Shown here in pieces: positions 55,165 to 63,610 of a stretch of 64,000 nucleotides of DNA (the first letter of the stretch is position 1; each line of letters begins with the position of its first letter). This DNA comes from G963691885 sp963691885 (GTDB lineage: Bacteria; Pseudomonadota; Alphaproteobacteria; UBA8366; Aestuariispiraceae). The DNA lies in NCBI GenBank assembly GCA_963691885.1, contig OY829843.1:3286001-3350000 (forward strand). The letters are read 5' to 3'. A program made the translations under genes and the position numbers. The notes under the pieces are model-generated. The model made no database searches. It was given only the letters and a program-made list of their open reading frames with translations, and was not told the origin of the DNA.

Positions 55165-55226
55165 GTCCATTAAACGAAGAACTGGATCGGTTGCGGATTC
55201 CCTTTGCAGGGTGTTTCTGCTATACG

Positions 55227-56744
55227 ATGGTCATGTTGAATGATCTTCAAACGCTGCCCGACGATCCCGCCGAACTGAAGGGCTTGGTGGGGCTTCTGGC
55301 TGGCGAGTTGAAGTCTCGCGATCTTCTGATTGAGAAGCTCAAGCACCAGTTGGCGGGCCATAACCGCCACCGTTTCGGGTCCAAGTCCGAGAGCCTGGAT
55401 CAACTGCACCTGACTTTCGCCGAGGACGAAGCCATTGCCGAAGCTGCGGTGGAACAAACCGCGGCCGCCGAAGTGGAGCCGAAGCCCAGGCGCAAGCACA
55501 ATCGCAAGCCGCTGCCCGCCCATCTGCCCCGCCACGACACACATCTGTCTGCGGGCGAGAGTTGCGGAGAATGCGGTGGCGAACTCAAGCCCCTGTGCGA
55601 GGATGTCACGGAAGAGCTGGAATACATCCCGGGGCGTTTTGTGGTGAACCGCATCGTGCGTCCCCGTCTGGCGTGTAGCTGCTGCGAGGCCATCGTCCAG
55701 GCTCCCTTACCGTCGCGGCCGATCGAGAAGGGCCGCCCCGGTCCGGGACTGCTGGCCCATGTTCTGGTCTCGAAGTATGCCGACCATCTGCCGCTGTACC
55801 GGCAAAGCCAGATCTTTGCACGCGACGGCATTGATCTTGAACGTTCGACGTTGGCGGATTGGGTTGGCCGATCGACGGCACTTCTCGAACCCTTGGCCGA
55901 GGCCATTGGTCGTCATGTGCGGGCGGGTCCGGCGCTGTTCGCGGATGACACCCCTGTGAAGATGCAGGCCCCCGGTTCGAAGCAAACCAAAACCGCGCGG
56001 GTGTGGGCCTATGTGCGCGACGAAAGGCCATGGGCGGGTGGAGCGCCGCCCGGGGTCTGGTATCGGTTCACCGTCGATCGCAAGGGCGACCATCCCGTCC
56101 GGCATCTGTCAGATTATCAAGGCTGGATCCATGCCGACGGCTACGCCGGGTTCAACGGGTTGTTCTCATCCGACACGGCCACGGAGATGGCCTGTGTGGC
56201 GCATGTGCGGCGCAAGTTCGTCGATGTCCATCAAGCTCAGGGCGGAGCCATCGCCGAGGAGGCGATCAAGCGCATCGCCGCGCTGTATGCCGTGGAGGAA
56301 CAGGCGCGTGGCCGATTGCCCGAAGAACGGGTGGCGCTGCGGCGCGAGTACGCTACGCCTATGTTCGATGATCTGGTGACATGGCTGGATACCCAGTTGA
56401 CGAAGATATCCGGCAAGTCACCGCTTGCTGGCGCGATCCGCTACGCCCTGAACCGGTTGCCGAAGGCGCGGGCCTACCTGGGCCACGGCGTTCTGGAATT
56501 GGACAACAACGCCGTCGAGCGGGCTATGAAGCCGGTGGCGCTCGGGCGCAAGAATTGGCTGTTCGCCGGTTCCGAGGGTGGTGGCAAGGCCATGGCCATA
56601 GCGTTCACCCTGATCGAAACCGCCAAGCTCAATGACGTTGACCCGCAAGCCTGGCTCACCTGGGTGCTGGACCGCATCGCCGATCACAAAATCAACCGCA
56701 TCGACGAACTGCTCCCCTGGAACTTCCCCGCTCAAGCCGCCTGA
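55227..56744 (+). CDS. tnpC: IS66 transposase TnpC
   Basis: This is a complete 505-residue DDE transposase, identical to the copy at 25973-27490 except for a few positions (for example GHGVLELDN here). Catalytic segments are FADDTPVKM, IHADGYAGFNG and DNNAVERAMKP. Confidence 0.96.
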   Translation: MVMLNDLQTLPDDPAELKGLVGLLAGELKSRDLLIEKLKHQLAGHNRHRFGSKSESLDQLHLTFAEDEAIAEAAVEQTAAAEVEPKPRRKHNRKPLPAHLPRHDTHLSAGESCGECGGELKPLCEDVTEELEYIPGRFVVNRIVRPRLACSCCEAIVQAPLPSRPIEKGRPGPGLLAHVLVSKYADHLPLYRQSQIFARDGIDLERSTLADWVGRSTALLEPLAEAIGRHVRAGPALFADDTPVKMQAPGSKQTKTARVWAYVRDERPWAGGAPPGVWYRFTVDRKGDHPVRHLSDYQGWIHADGYAGFNGLFSSDTATEMACVAHVRRKFVDVHQAQGGAIAEEAIKRIAALYAVEEQARGRLPEERVALRREYATPMFDDLVTWLDTQLTKISGKSPLAGAIRYALNRLPKARAYLGHGVLELDNNAVERAMKPVALGRKNWLFAGSEGGGKAMAIAFTLIETAKLNDVDPQAWLTWVLDRIADHKINRIDELLPWNFPAQAA

Positions 56745-56787
56745 CTAACCGCGCGAAATATCAAGAGCCGGTTCACCGGACGGACAC

Positions 56788-57110
56788 GCAATACCCGGGG
56801 CGAATGCAAGACCAAGCGTCGGCAATCCGACGATCAGGTCAGGTCGCATGTTTTCGGCCAGTGAGACCATGGAGGAGATGAGCGTTTCGGTTACCGTAAA
56901 GCTGGCCTGGTTTGCGATGAGGGAGGCCACGGCACGGTCACTGTTCGGCACGGCGCGCAAAGGCAGTTCCAGTATGCGACCGTCAGGGAACCGGGCCGGG
57001 AAGCAATATCTGTAAGGTGCTGTTCTTTGTCCGCTTGGGTCATCTGCACTCAGAATCTCCTGCCAATATGGGGTCGTTGCATGGGTGAAATGAGTTCTGT
57101 TCTCAGTCAT
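56788..57110 (-). pseudogene. Phosphoribosyltransferase-like gene, 5' half (separated from its 3' half)
   Basis: Starting at the ATG at 57110 (MTENRTHFTHATTPYWQEIL), the frame runs through RYCFPARFPDGRILELPLRA and PDLIVGLPTLGLAFAPGIA and then enters IS66 copy 3. The PRPP-binding half is at 28345-28758. Joined across the octamer, the frame is intact (105 + 138 codons, the last being the stop). It is downstream of the DUF1116 gene on the same strand (108-bp gap), so it was part of the catabolic operon before IS66 inserted. Confidence 0.9.
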
Positions 57111-57217
57111 TCGGGGTGTCACACAGGTCAGAAGGGGACGAGGTCTGAAATATGTGAAGAGCGATGGTGAGCGACCTTCTGTATTCTGGACCCTGAAGCG
57201 TATTTCAATTGTTCGAT

Positions 57218-58363
57218 TTAGACCTCGGGCCAAGGGGCAACCCCCCGCCCGATAAGGCCTTCCTTGCCTGTTTCCTCAACCATGCCCAGCATGATGCCAA
57301 GGCATTTTCGTGAACGGTTTAGATCAAGGCCTACTTTTAGACCCGAGAGGTCAAGTGCAGGATGCGATCCAATGAACGGGTCATGTGCCGCATCGCTGCC
57401 ATAGGCATCCGAAGTGAAGCCGGCCAGGGGTTTTTGCAAGCTGGGGGCAAACCGCAGACAGGCTGCCCCAAAACCGACGGCGTCAATGACGGCGCTGTCA
57501 CCGATCGCGGGCAGGGAGGATGCCGCTTCTTTTCCTGGTATTTTGGGGCCCTTGGGACGCGACGCCGGCAGTGTGATCCAGTCATTGGGTCGGGCCGACA
57601 ATTTGTACCCGATCTGCTGACCGTTTCCACCGCAGGCCACCACCATATCGCTTTGGTCGACCCCCTTGCCCGCCTCAAGCATAAGGGCGCAAGTTGCCAT
57701 TATAACATTTAATGCAAATTGGCCGGCCGCATCAAAATAAGCTTCTGTGTCTTTAGAGAGAGGCGCAGAAAACACCGATCGAATACGGGTGTTTGCGGCG
57801 GCAACCTGGCCGTGAAGCTCGTCCCCGTCATGGAGAGCAGCGCGCAGGATGGGCAACATCTCCACCGGACCCTGGAATGCTTCGGATATTTCGGCTCCAA
57901 TCGATCGGGTCAATGCTGAAAGTAACGTCTTGCCAGCGGCGTCATTAACGCCAAAGCGCAGACAGCCGGTTGGTGGACCATCGTTGAGGGGTGAACATTT
58001 GAAAAGGCCAGGTGACGCCTCGTCACGGATAACGACCGCCCAGATCGATGGTCCGGCGATGAAGGCGAGTGGCGTGACGACATTAAAGTTCTGCGCCGGG
58101 AAAAGTTTGATGTCGCCTTGTTCAATTGCGTGCCGCGCTGCCTCTTCTGTTTCCGCATACCCCTCGATCATGGCGGCTGCAACGGCGGCATTGATGACGG
58201 GTTGCGGCAGAGATCGGGTGGACCTGAAAGGCGGACCGGCATGCAGAAGTCCGCGTTCTGGAAAAGACGGGATCAAATCTCTTAGGCGTGTGATACTGCT
58301 GAAAACGGGTTGGGCGGCCACCAGACGCTTGTAGGAAAGGGTGGTTCCTGCGTTGGAGGACAT
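57218..58363 (-). CDS. DUF1116 family protein (AllG/YlbE-like)
   Basis: The protein has 381 residues. Family features are RGLLHAGPPF near the start, AMIEGYAETEEAARHAIEQG, the GDELHGQVAAANTRI segment, GDSAVIDAVGFGAACLRFAP and the end GVAPWP. DUF1116 proteins include E. coli AllG, linked to oxamate carbamoyltransferase in allantoin breakdown, and are often next to FdrA-like proteins, which are absent here. I chose the ATG at 58363 (MSSNAGTTLSYKRL) because longer starts overlap the MarR gene. Beside a molybdenum hydroxylase and an amidohydrolase it supports a purine/ureide-type or other carbamoyl-producing pathway. Confidence 0.8.
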   Translation of the reverse strand: MSSNAGTTLSYKRLVAAQPVFSSITRLRDLIPSFPERGLLHAGPPFRSTRSLPQPVINAAVAAAMIEGYAETEEAARHAIEQGDIKLFPAQNFNVVTPLAFIAGPSIWAVVIRDEASPGLFKCSPLNDGPPTGCLRFGVNDAAGKTLLSALTRSIGAEISEAFQGPVEMLPILRAALHDGDELHGQVAAANTRIRSVFSAPLSKDTEAYFDAAGQFALNVIMATCALMLEAGKGVDQSDMVVACGGNGQQIGYKLSARPNDWITLPASRPKGPKIPGKEAASSLPAIGDSAVIDAVGFGAACLRFAPSLQKPLAGFTSDAYGSDAAHDPFIGSHPALDLSGLKVGLDLNRSRKCLGIMLGMVEETGKEGLIGRGVAPWPEV

Positions 58364-58436
58364 GCTCACGGCCCCCACCTTTGGTCCGGAACTACCTCGC
58401 TTGCTTTTTTGAGATCCCCTGAGTCGTCGAGACTTG

Positions 58437-58943
58437 TTATGGAATATCCTTTTCGGCGGCATCGACAATGGTCATCATCATGCGCATGAAACGAACGCGG
58501 TCCTGTGGAGAGAGTGCCGCCAGTGTTTCTCGGTGCGCCTCGCTCGCAAGAGGGTCTGTTCTTTTGAGGATGGCTTCGCCTTTTTTGGTAATTGTTGTTA
58601 ACCGGACCCGTTTGTCTTGAAGAGAGATCTTGCGGGTAATGAAACCACGCTTCAAAAGGCGCTTGAGCAAATCGGTCATGTTTGTTTTGTCGATGGCAAC
58701 GCCCTTCGCCAGCGCTGTTTGATCCATCGGACCGTTTTGGGAAAGACAGGACAGTACCGAGTACATGACCGGGGTGATGTTCTCGTCGCCGACTGCGTTC
58801 AGGAAGAGGCCGGTGTGAATTTGGTGCATGCGTCGAATCAGAAAACCTGGTCGCAAAGAAACGTCGCTGGCGCGCCATTGTTCGCTGTCGCTTGTCTGCC
58901 GTTGTTTTGCGGTCGGTAATTTTGCCGCCATTCCTTTTACCAT
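58437..58943 (-). CDS. MarR-family transcriptional regulator
   Basis: The protein has 168 residues. Its winged helix-turn-helix includes QTALAKGVAIDKTNMTDLLKRLLKRGF and the wing DKRVRLTTITKKGEAIL. It lies within the molybdenum hydroxylase/DUF1116 cluster on the same strand, 45 bp after the hydroxylase small subunit. It is the natural candidate regulator of the cluster, perhaps acting at the palindromes in the divergent region 63403-63610. Confidence 0.92.
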   Translation of the reverse strand: MVKGMAAKLPTAKQRQTSDSEQWRASDVSLRPGFLIRRMHQIHTGLFLNAVGDENITPVMYSVLSCLSQNGPMDQTALAKGVAIDKTNMTDLLKRLLKRGFITRKISLQDKRVRLTTITKKGEAILKRTDPLASEAHRETLAALSPQDRVRFMRMMMTIVDAAEKDIP

Positions 58944-58988
58944 GGAGAGTATCGCCCAAGTTGTGTCTCGTCCCGCAAACTAAGGGAT

Positions 58989-60167
58989 TCATCGGGACCT
59001 CCGCAAGACACGTTTGAGCAAGCCTACTAAGGCAGAAACCAAAAATCGAGAGCCATTGGCGGGGTGGGGTGCCTTGCTGTGGTGTTCAGATATTGCTGTG
59101 CCGTTCAGCTTTTCTTCCAACCCACGGGCAATATCCCGCAAGAGAGCATTGGCAATTTCCTCTATCAATGCCGCTCTACCGAATTGACTGAGGGGACCGT
59201 TCAACCGGTATCGCATATTTAGATCGAGAATACTGTCGACACCGTCTGGTACGAGAACAAAATCAAGACGCCCTTCCAGTGTACTTCGACTGAAATCATC
59301 GCGCCCGCGACCGACAAGCGTGCCACTTTTGGCATCTGTTTGATATACAATGCTGGCGGTGCCCTGGAATTGTGCCTTCATTGGGCCAACTTTTACCTCG
59401 CAAAGGCCTTTTGCGATGCCATTGTCGAACGGCGCGGTAAGTGACGCGCCAGGGATAACGGAAACCATGGCCTCTGGGTTCGATATGATCTGCCAAACAG
59501 CGTCAGGGGCAGCGGCAACAGTGATGGTTTTTTCGAGGTTAACTGCGGTGTCGAAGGAATCAGCATCCGGCAAATCCGTTGCCTCGGATTCTGTTGTTGG
59601 CCCGGCTTCCGGCGACATTGACGAGTCTGAAGAGACGATCTTGTCCAAACCATCAGACCTGCTGCGGGGTTTCGAGCGTGCCATCTCTTGCAGGCTTGCG
59701 ACGGGCGGATCTTTTAGAACGGCCTCAATGGCATTGACTATCCCTTCGTAACCGGTGCAACGGCACAGATTTCCCGATATCTCCCGCCGTATGATCTGTC
59801 GGTCAGCACCGGGCAATCGCCGAATGATGTCGTATGCGGTGACAAGCATGCCCGGTGTGCAATACCCGCATTGCAGACCGTGATGCTGTTTGAAACTCTC
59901 GCGGATCGCTTGCATCAGGGGGTCGTCCGCAAACCCTTCAACTGTGCGGATATCGGCATTGTCACAGGCCGCCGCCAGGGTAAGGCAACTTCGCATCGGT
60001 TCGCCGTCAATGAAGATCGTGCAGGCCCCGCATACCCCTTGCTCACATCCCAAATGTGTCCCGGTTGCCAGTGCTTCCTCGCGAATGAAATCCGCAAGAT
60101 GTGTGCGCGGCTCTGCGGCACCGCTAACCGTCTGTCCGTTTAGTTGGATTTCGACTTCAATTTGCAT
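58989..60167 (-). CDS. Molybdenum hydroxylase small (2Fe-2S) subunit fused to a CoxG-like domain
   Basis: The protein has 392 residues. The N-terminal half is the two-cluster iron-sulfur subunit of the xanthine dehydrogenase/CO dehydrogenase family: Cys41, 46, 49, 61 (GCEQGVCGACTIFIDG...SC) and Cys100, 103, 135, 137 (QCGYCTPGM...LCRCTGY). A polar linker leads to a C-terminal CoxG-type START/SRPBCC domain (VNLEKTITVAAAPDAVWQII, then FNDG-like segments). The CoxG-like part is usually linked to enzyme maturation or membrane attachment. I chose the ATG at 60167; a GTG at 60176 overlapping the upstream stop is also possible. Confidence 0.93.
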   Translation of the reverse strand: MQIEVEIQLNGQTVSGAAEPRTHLADFIREEALATGTHLGCEQGVCGACTIFIDGEPMRSCLTLAAACDNADIRTVEGFADDPLMQAIRESFKQHHGLQCGYCTPGMLVTAYDIIRRLPGADRQIIRREISGNLCRCTGYEGIVNAIEAVLKDPPVASLQEMARSKPRSRSDGLDKIVSSDSSMSPEAGPTTESEATDLPDADSFDTAVNLEKTITVAAAPDAVWQIISNPEAMVSVIPGASLTAPFDNGIAKGLCEVKVGPMKAQFQGTASIVYQTDAKSGTLVGRGRDDFSRSTLEGRLDFVLVPDGVDSILDLNMRYRLNGPLSQFGRAALIEEIANALLRDIARGLEEKLNGTAISEHHSKAPHPANGSRFLVSALVGLLKRVLRRSR

Positions 60168-60175
60168 TGTTTTCA

Positions 60176-61018
60176 CTACGATCTGCTTCCAGCTCGGCGC
60201 GCTTCTGGGGGGGCGGACAAGGTGATTTGCCGGACTGCCCGGTCAATGGCGATTGCATGCAATCGAAATTTCTGGTGATCAGCTTCACCCAGGACTTCGC
60301 GGAGTGCCGCCGCGCCGTTCATTTTACCGGCAAGCACGGCATCGGCCTTTGGAATAAGGACGGGCTTGCTACCGAGCGCGCTGACAATCAGGCGTGTAAG
60401 GCCGTTCTCCAGATCGGTTAGGATTGCGGCACTGGCTTTTGAAAACTCCCCGACCTGGCGAACGTATTTCCAGTAACCCCAGCGTGCAGAGGCGGAGGGT
60501 GTCGGGACATCGATCCTTGTCAGAACCTCACCTGGCATCAGGGCATTTTGGTATGGGCCTATCACAAAGTCGAGAACAGCCATTTGGCGAGATTGGCCAC
60601 CAGGACGTGCGAGCGTGACTGTAGCGCCAAGTGCGGGCAGAACCGTCACCCAATCCGCCGCCGGGTCGGCATGGCAAAGGCTGCCGCCAATGGTGCCCCG
60701 GTTCCTGACGGCGCGGTGGGCAATATTCCTGGCAACATTTTGCATCCAGCCCCCGGTCGGGTCGGGTGCTTTGCCATCTTCAATGCTTGCATGAGTGACA
60801 GCCGCGCCAAAACTGACGCCGCCGGGGGTTTTCTCCGCGCCACACAGCGCGTCCAATCTGGACAAATCGATCAGGGATTCTGGTCGCGATAATCTCAAGT
60901 TGATCATCGGGCCAAGGGATTGGTTGCCGGACACAATGGATGCCGAGCCGTCTCGTGAAAGGCCCAAGACCTCTTCAAGACTTTCAGGATGATGATACGC
61001 GAAATCAACGGGCTTCAT
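60176..61018 (-). CDS. Molybdenum hydroxylase FAD-binding (medium) subunit
   Basis: The protein has 280 residues. It begins MKPVDFAYHHPESLEEVLGL, with the FAD-binding segments SIVSGNQSLGPMINLRLSRP and AHRAVRNRGTIGGSLCHADPA characteristic of CoxM/XdhB subunits. It passes electrons from the iron-sulfur clusters to an acceptor. Start and stop overlap the neighbours (ATGA with the large subunit at 61015-61018). Confidence 0.94.
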   Translation of the reverse strand: MKPVDFAYHHPESLEEVLGLSRDGSASIVSGNQSLGPMINLRLSRPESLIDLSRLDALCGAEKTPGGVSFGAAVTHASIEDGKAPDPTGGWMQNVARNIAHRAVRNRGTIGGSLCHADPAADWVTVLPALGATVTLARPGGQSRQMAVLDFVIGPYQNALMPGEVLTRIDVPTPSASARWGYWKYVRQVGEFSKASAAILTDLENGLTRLIVSALGSKPVLIPKADAVLAGKMNGAAALREVLGEADHQKFRLHAIAIDRAVRQITLSAPPEARRAGSRS

Positions 61019-63402
61019 GTCACCCCCTGTGATGTTGCGCGATCTATTGCTGCAAGAACCCGATCCGGTGTTAGTGGTATCTCATCAACTTCGGCGCCGA
61101 TGTCCGCCAGCGCGTTGTTGACTGCATTTGCGATTGCCGCGGGAGGGCCGATCGCACCGCTCTCCCCGATCCCTTTTTGTCCAAACCGACTAAGGGGGGA
61201 TGGGGTTTCCATATGAATGATCCGGAAATCGGGAATATCTGCAGCCACAGGGAGGTGGTAGTCCGCCAATGTTGATGCCAGGGGTTGTCCTGTCTCGCCA
61301 AAAGGCATTTCCTCAAACAAGGCTGTACCGATCCCCTGAACTGCCCCGCCTATAACCTGGCCGTCAACGATCATTGGATTGATCATTGTTCCTGCATCTT
61401 CAACGATTACGTAGTCAACCAGGGAAATATGACCCAGCTCGATATCAACCTTCACTTTCACAGCATGGCAGGCATAAGAAAACGTCCCGGTATCCTGAAC
61501 GGTTTTGTATCCTTCTGTTGCTTCTAGCCCACGTGGGTCAATACCATCGGGAAGCAGTTGCGGCTTGAGGTACCACGTTCGTGCGACGTCATTGATGGTA
61601 ACGGAACTCTGTCCCGTTCGGGCATACCCATCTTCCAAGGTTACAGCATCCCCCTGCACCTGCATCAGATGACCGGCGATGTTCTTTATGCGCTCGCCCA
61701 GGGCGTCGCATGCTGTTGCGACCGCGCCACCGGCCATGACGATACATCGTGATCCCCATGTTCCAGTGGAGTACGGCGTATAGGCCGTATCACCATGTAC
61801 AACTTTTACCTTATTGATTGGAATGCCCAGGCGGTCATGGGCAATTTGCGCAAGTGTAGTCTCCAGTCCCTGGCCGTGGCTGTGAACTCCAACCCGCAGT
61901 TCAAGTCCGCCATCCGGTGTCAAACGTGCTGTTGCCTGTTCAAAGCCGGGAACCATCGGTATTCCCCAACCGTGGTATACAGAGGTTCCGTGCGCGCCCT
62001 GTTCGCAGAAGATGGAAAACCCCACGCCCATCCGTTCGTGTTCGGCAAGCTCCTCGTCTGCCTCCATCGATTTTGGATCGCTGATCGCTTCGGCGGCCTT
62101 TATCAGCGCCTCCGGATAGTTGCCACTGTCAAAGTACTTGTTGGTGATGTTTGTAAACGGCATCTCTTCGGGCTGTACAAGATTGCGTGCCCTGATATCG
62201 ACCGGTGACATGCCGATCTCACGCGCAATACCGTCAAGAAGTAATTCAATCGCAAAACATACACCGGTGCGGGCCACACCCCTGAACGGCAGGATAGGCG
62301 GTTTGTTGGTGGTGACCGATGTCGCGGAACAGCGATAGCCTTCCATCTTATAGGGGCCAGGCAGAATGCTGGTCACTTGGGCCGCTTCAAGACAGGCAGA
62401 GAAGGGATAACTCGAGTAAGCGCCGGAATCGACAAGGGCGGTGCAGTCGACTGCTAGAAGTTTGCCGTCTTTGGTGGCATATCCGGTTATGTCGTAATGA
62501 TGTTCTCGACAGTTCGCGCCCCCGGTTAGGTGTTCCCGCCGATCTTCAATCCACCTGATTGGCCGATCGAGTTTCATAGCGAGGAAGCCTGCACAGACCT
62601 CTTCTGCCAACAGGATGCCTTTGTACCCAAACCCGCCTCCGACATCAGGTGAAATTATGCGGACTTGACCGTGGTCCAAGCCCAGGCATTCCGCCAGACC
62701 AGTGCGGACAATATGCGGCATTTGGGTCGCCGAATGCAGTGTCAGAATTTCAAGAGTTCGGTCCCATACCGCGACCAACCCTCGCCCCTCAATCGGTGCC
62801 ATGCATTGGCGAGCCGTTCGGAAGGTTTTGTGGATCACGACATCTGCCTTTTCTCGCGCGGTTTCAAAATTTACCTCTGTATGCGTTTCCAAGAAGGCGT
62901 TCTTGTCCCAGCTCTCATGTATAAGCGGCATCTGTACGGATTGTGCGGTGGTCATTTCGGACACGGCCGGCAACTCGTCAAAAGAGACATCGACCCGTTC
63001 TGCAATGTCTTCAGCAATCGCGCGGCTCTCCGCGAGACAGGCAACGATGGGTTCCCCAACATGACGAACTTTGTCCTCTGCCAATATTGGTTGAACAGAG
63101 CTGCGAAAGCCCGGGAGTCCTGAATCAGCTCTGATTCCATTCACAGCTGTAAGATGGCTCGCGCTGAAGACCTGACCGCTATACGCTTCTGGAATGTGGA
63201 GGGCAGTGATCCTTGCATGGGCAAGGGGACTTCTTAGAAATGCAAGCTCCAGCATGCCGGCCAATTTGATGTCGCCGACGAAACGCCCCTTACCGTTCAG
63301 CAGACGGTCATCTTCTTGGCGTGTCTGACTGGCGCCGATACCTGAAGGGTTTTTGTCTTTGGCCGTAGAGCCACTGCCCATGTTACTTTCCTTCTGAATC
63401 AT
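61015..63402 (-). CDS. Molybdenum hydroxylase large (molybdopterin) subunit
   Basis: The protein has 795 residues and belongs to the xanthine dehydrogenase/aldehyde oxidase/CO dehydrogenase superfamily. It has GIGASQTRQEDDRLLNGKGR at the start, RTARQCMAPIEGRGLVAVWD, SPDVGGGFGYKG, PFRGVARTGVCFAIELLLDG and the catalytic Glu region GQKGIGESGAIGPPAAIANAV. The true CO dehydrogenase active-site loop (AYRCSFR type) is not present, so oxidation of CO is unlikely. An aldehyde or N-heterocycle is the probable substrate. It is the first gene of the minus-strand unit, divergent from the amidohydrolase. Confidence 0.94.
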   Translation of the reverse strand: MIQKESNMGSGSTAKDKNPSGIGASQTRQEDDRLLNGKGRFVGDIKLAGMLELAFLRSPLAHARITALHIPEAYSGQVFSASHLTAVNGIRADSGLPGFRSSVQPILAEDKVRHVGEPIVACLAESRAIAEDIAERVDVSFDELPAVSEMTTAQSVQMPLIHESWDKNAFLETHTEVNFETAREKADVVIHKTFRTARQCMAPIEGRGLVAVWDRTLEILTLHSATQMPHIVRTGLAECLGLDHGQVRIISPDVGGGFGYKGILLAEEVCAGFLAMKLDRPIRWIEDRREHLTGGANCREHHYDITGYATKDGKLLAVDCTALVDSGAYSSYPFSACLEAAQVTSILPGPYKMEGYRCSATSVTTNKPPILPFRGVARTGVCFAIELLLDGIAREIGMSPVDIRARNLVQPEEMPFTNITNKYFDSGNYPEALIKAAEAISDPKSMEADEELAEHERMGVGFSIFCEQGAHGTSVYHGWGIPMVPGFEQATARLTPDGGLELRVGVHSHGQGLETTLAQIAHDRLGIPINKVKVVHGDTAYTPYSTGTWGSRCIVMAGGAVATACDALGERIKNIAGHLMQVQGDAVTLEDGYARTGQSSVTINDVARTWYLKPQLLPDGIDPRGLEATEGYKTVQDTGTFSYACHAVKVKVDIELGHISLVDYVIVEDAGTMINPMIVDGQVIGGAVQGIGTALFEEMPFGETGQPLASTLADYHLPVAADIPDFRIIHMETPSPLSRFGQKGIGESGAIGPPAAIANAVNNALADIGAEVDEIPLTPDRVLAAIDRATSQGVT

Positions 63403-63610
63403 GATTGCGGATCATGATTGTTGTATCTTCGTGACTTGTCAGACATCAGGTTCACGCCGCGCCATATGCATTTATATTGAACCCTGAAAATTTGTCACGG
63501 AGATGTTGGTAGTTGCAACTTTTTTCTTTTTCATCGTTGATAACGCAGCTAAATTCAAACGACTTCGGTATTTGAAACGTTTAAGTTATCAACGAATGGA
63601 TTGATACGTC
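63403..63610. promoter_or_regulatory. Divergent promoter region between molybdenum hydroxylase and amidohydrolase genes
   Basis: It contains nested inverted repeats: outer arms cgttgataac (63535-63544) and gttatcaacg (63585-63594), inner arms ttcaaa (63554-63559) and tttgaa (63571-63576). These could be the operator of the cluster's MarR regulator, controlling both directions. Confidence 0.55.

Larger units (their letters stand above)
54373..56787 (+). mobile_element. IS66-family insertion sequence, copy 3 (complete, 2415 bp, opposite orientation)
   Basis: It is complete, with ends gtgtccgtccggtgaacc (54373) and the reverse complement ending at 56787. It carries tnpA, tnpB and tnpC on the plus strand. 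Flanks are ttttcatc at the left and gcaatacc at the right, not a duplication of each other but reverse complements of the two flanks of copy 2. It interrupts the phosphoribosyltransferase gene. Confidence 0.97.

Noticed and set aside
61015..63402. Large subunit as a true CO dehydrogenase (CoxL)
   Set aside because: The AYRCSFR-type active-site loop is absent; the corresponding region reads PFRGVARTG. The CoxG-like fusion alone does not indicate CO oxidation.
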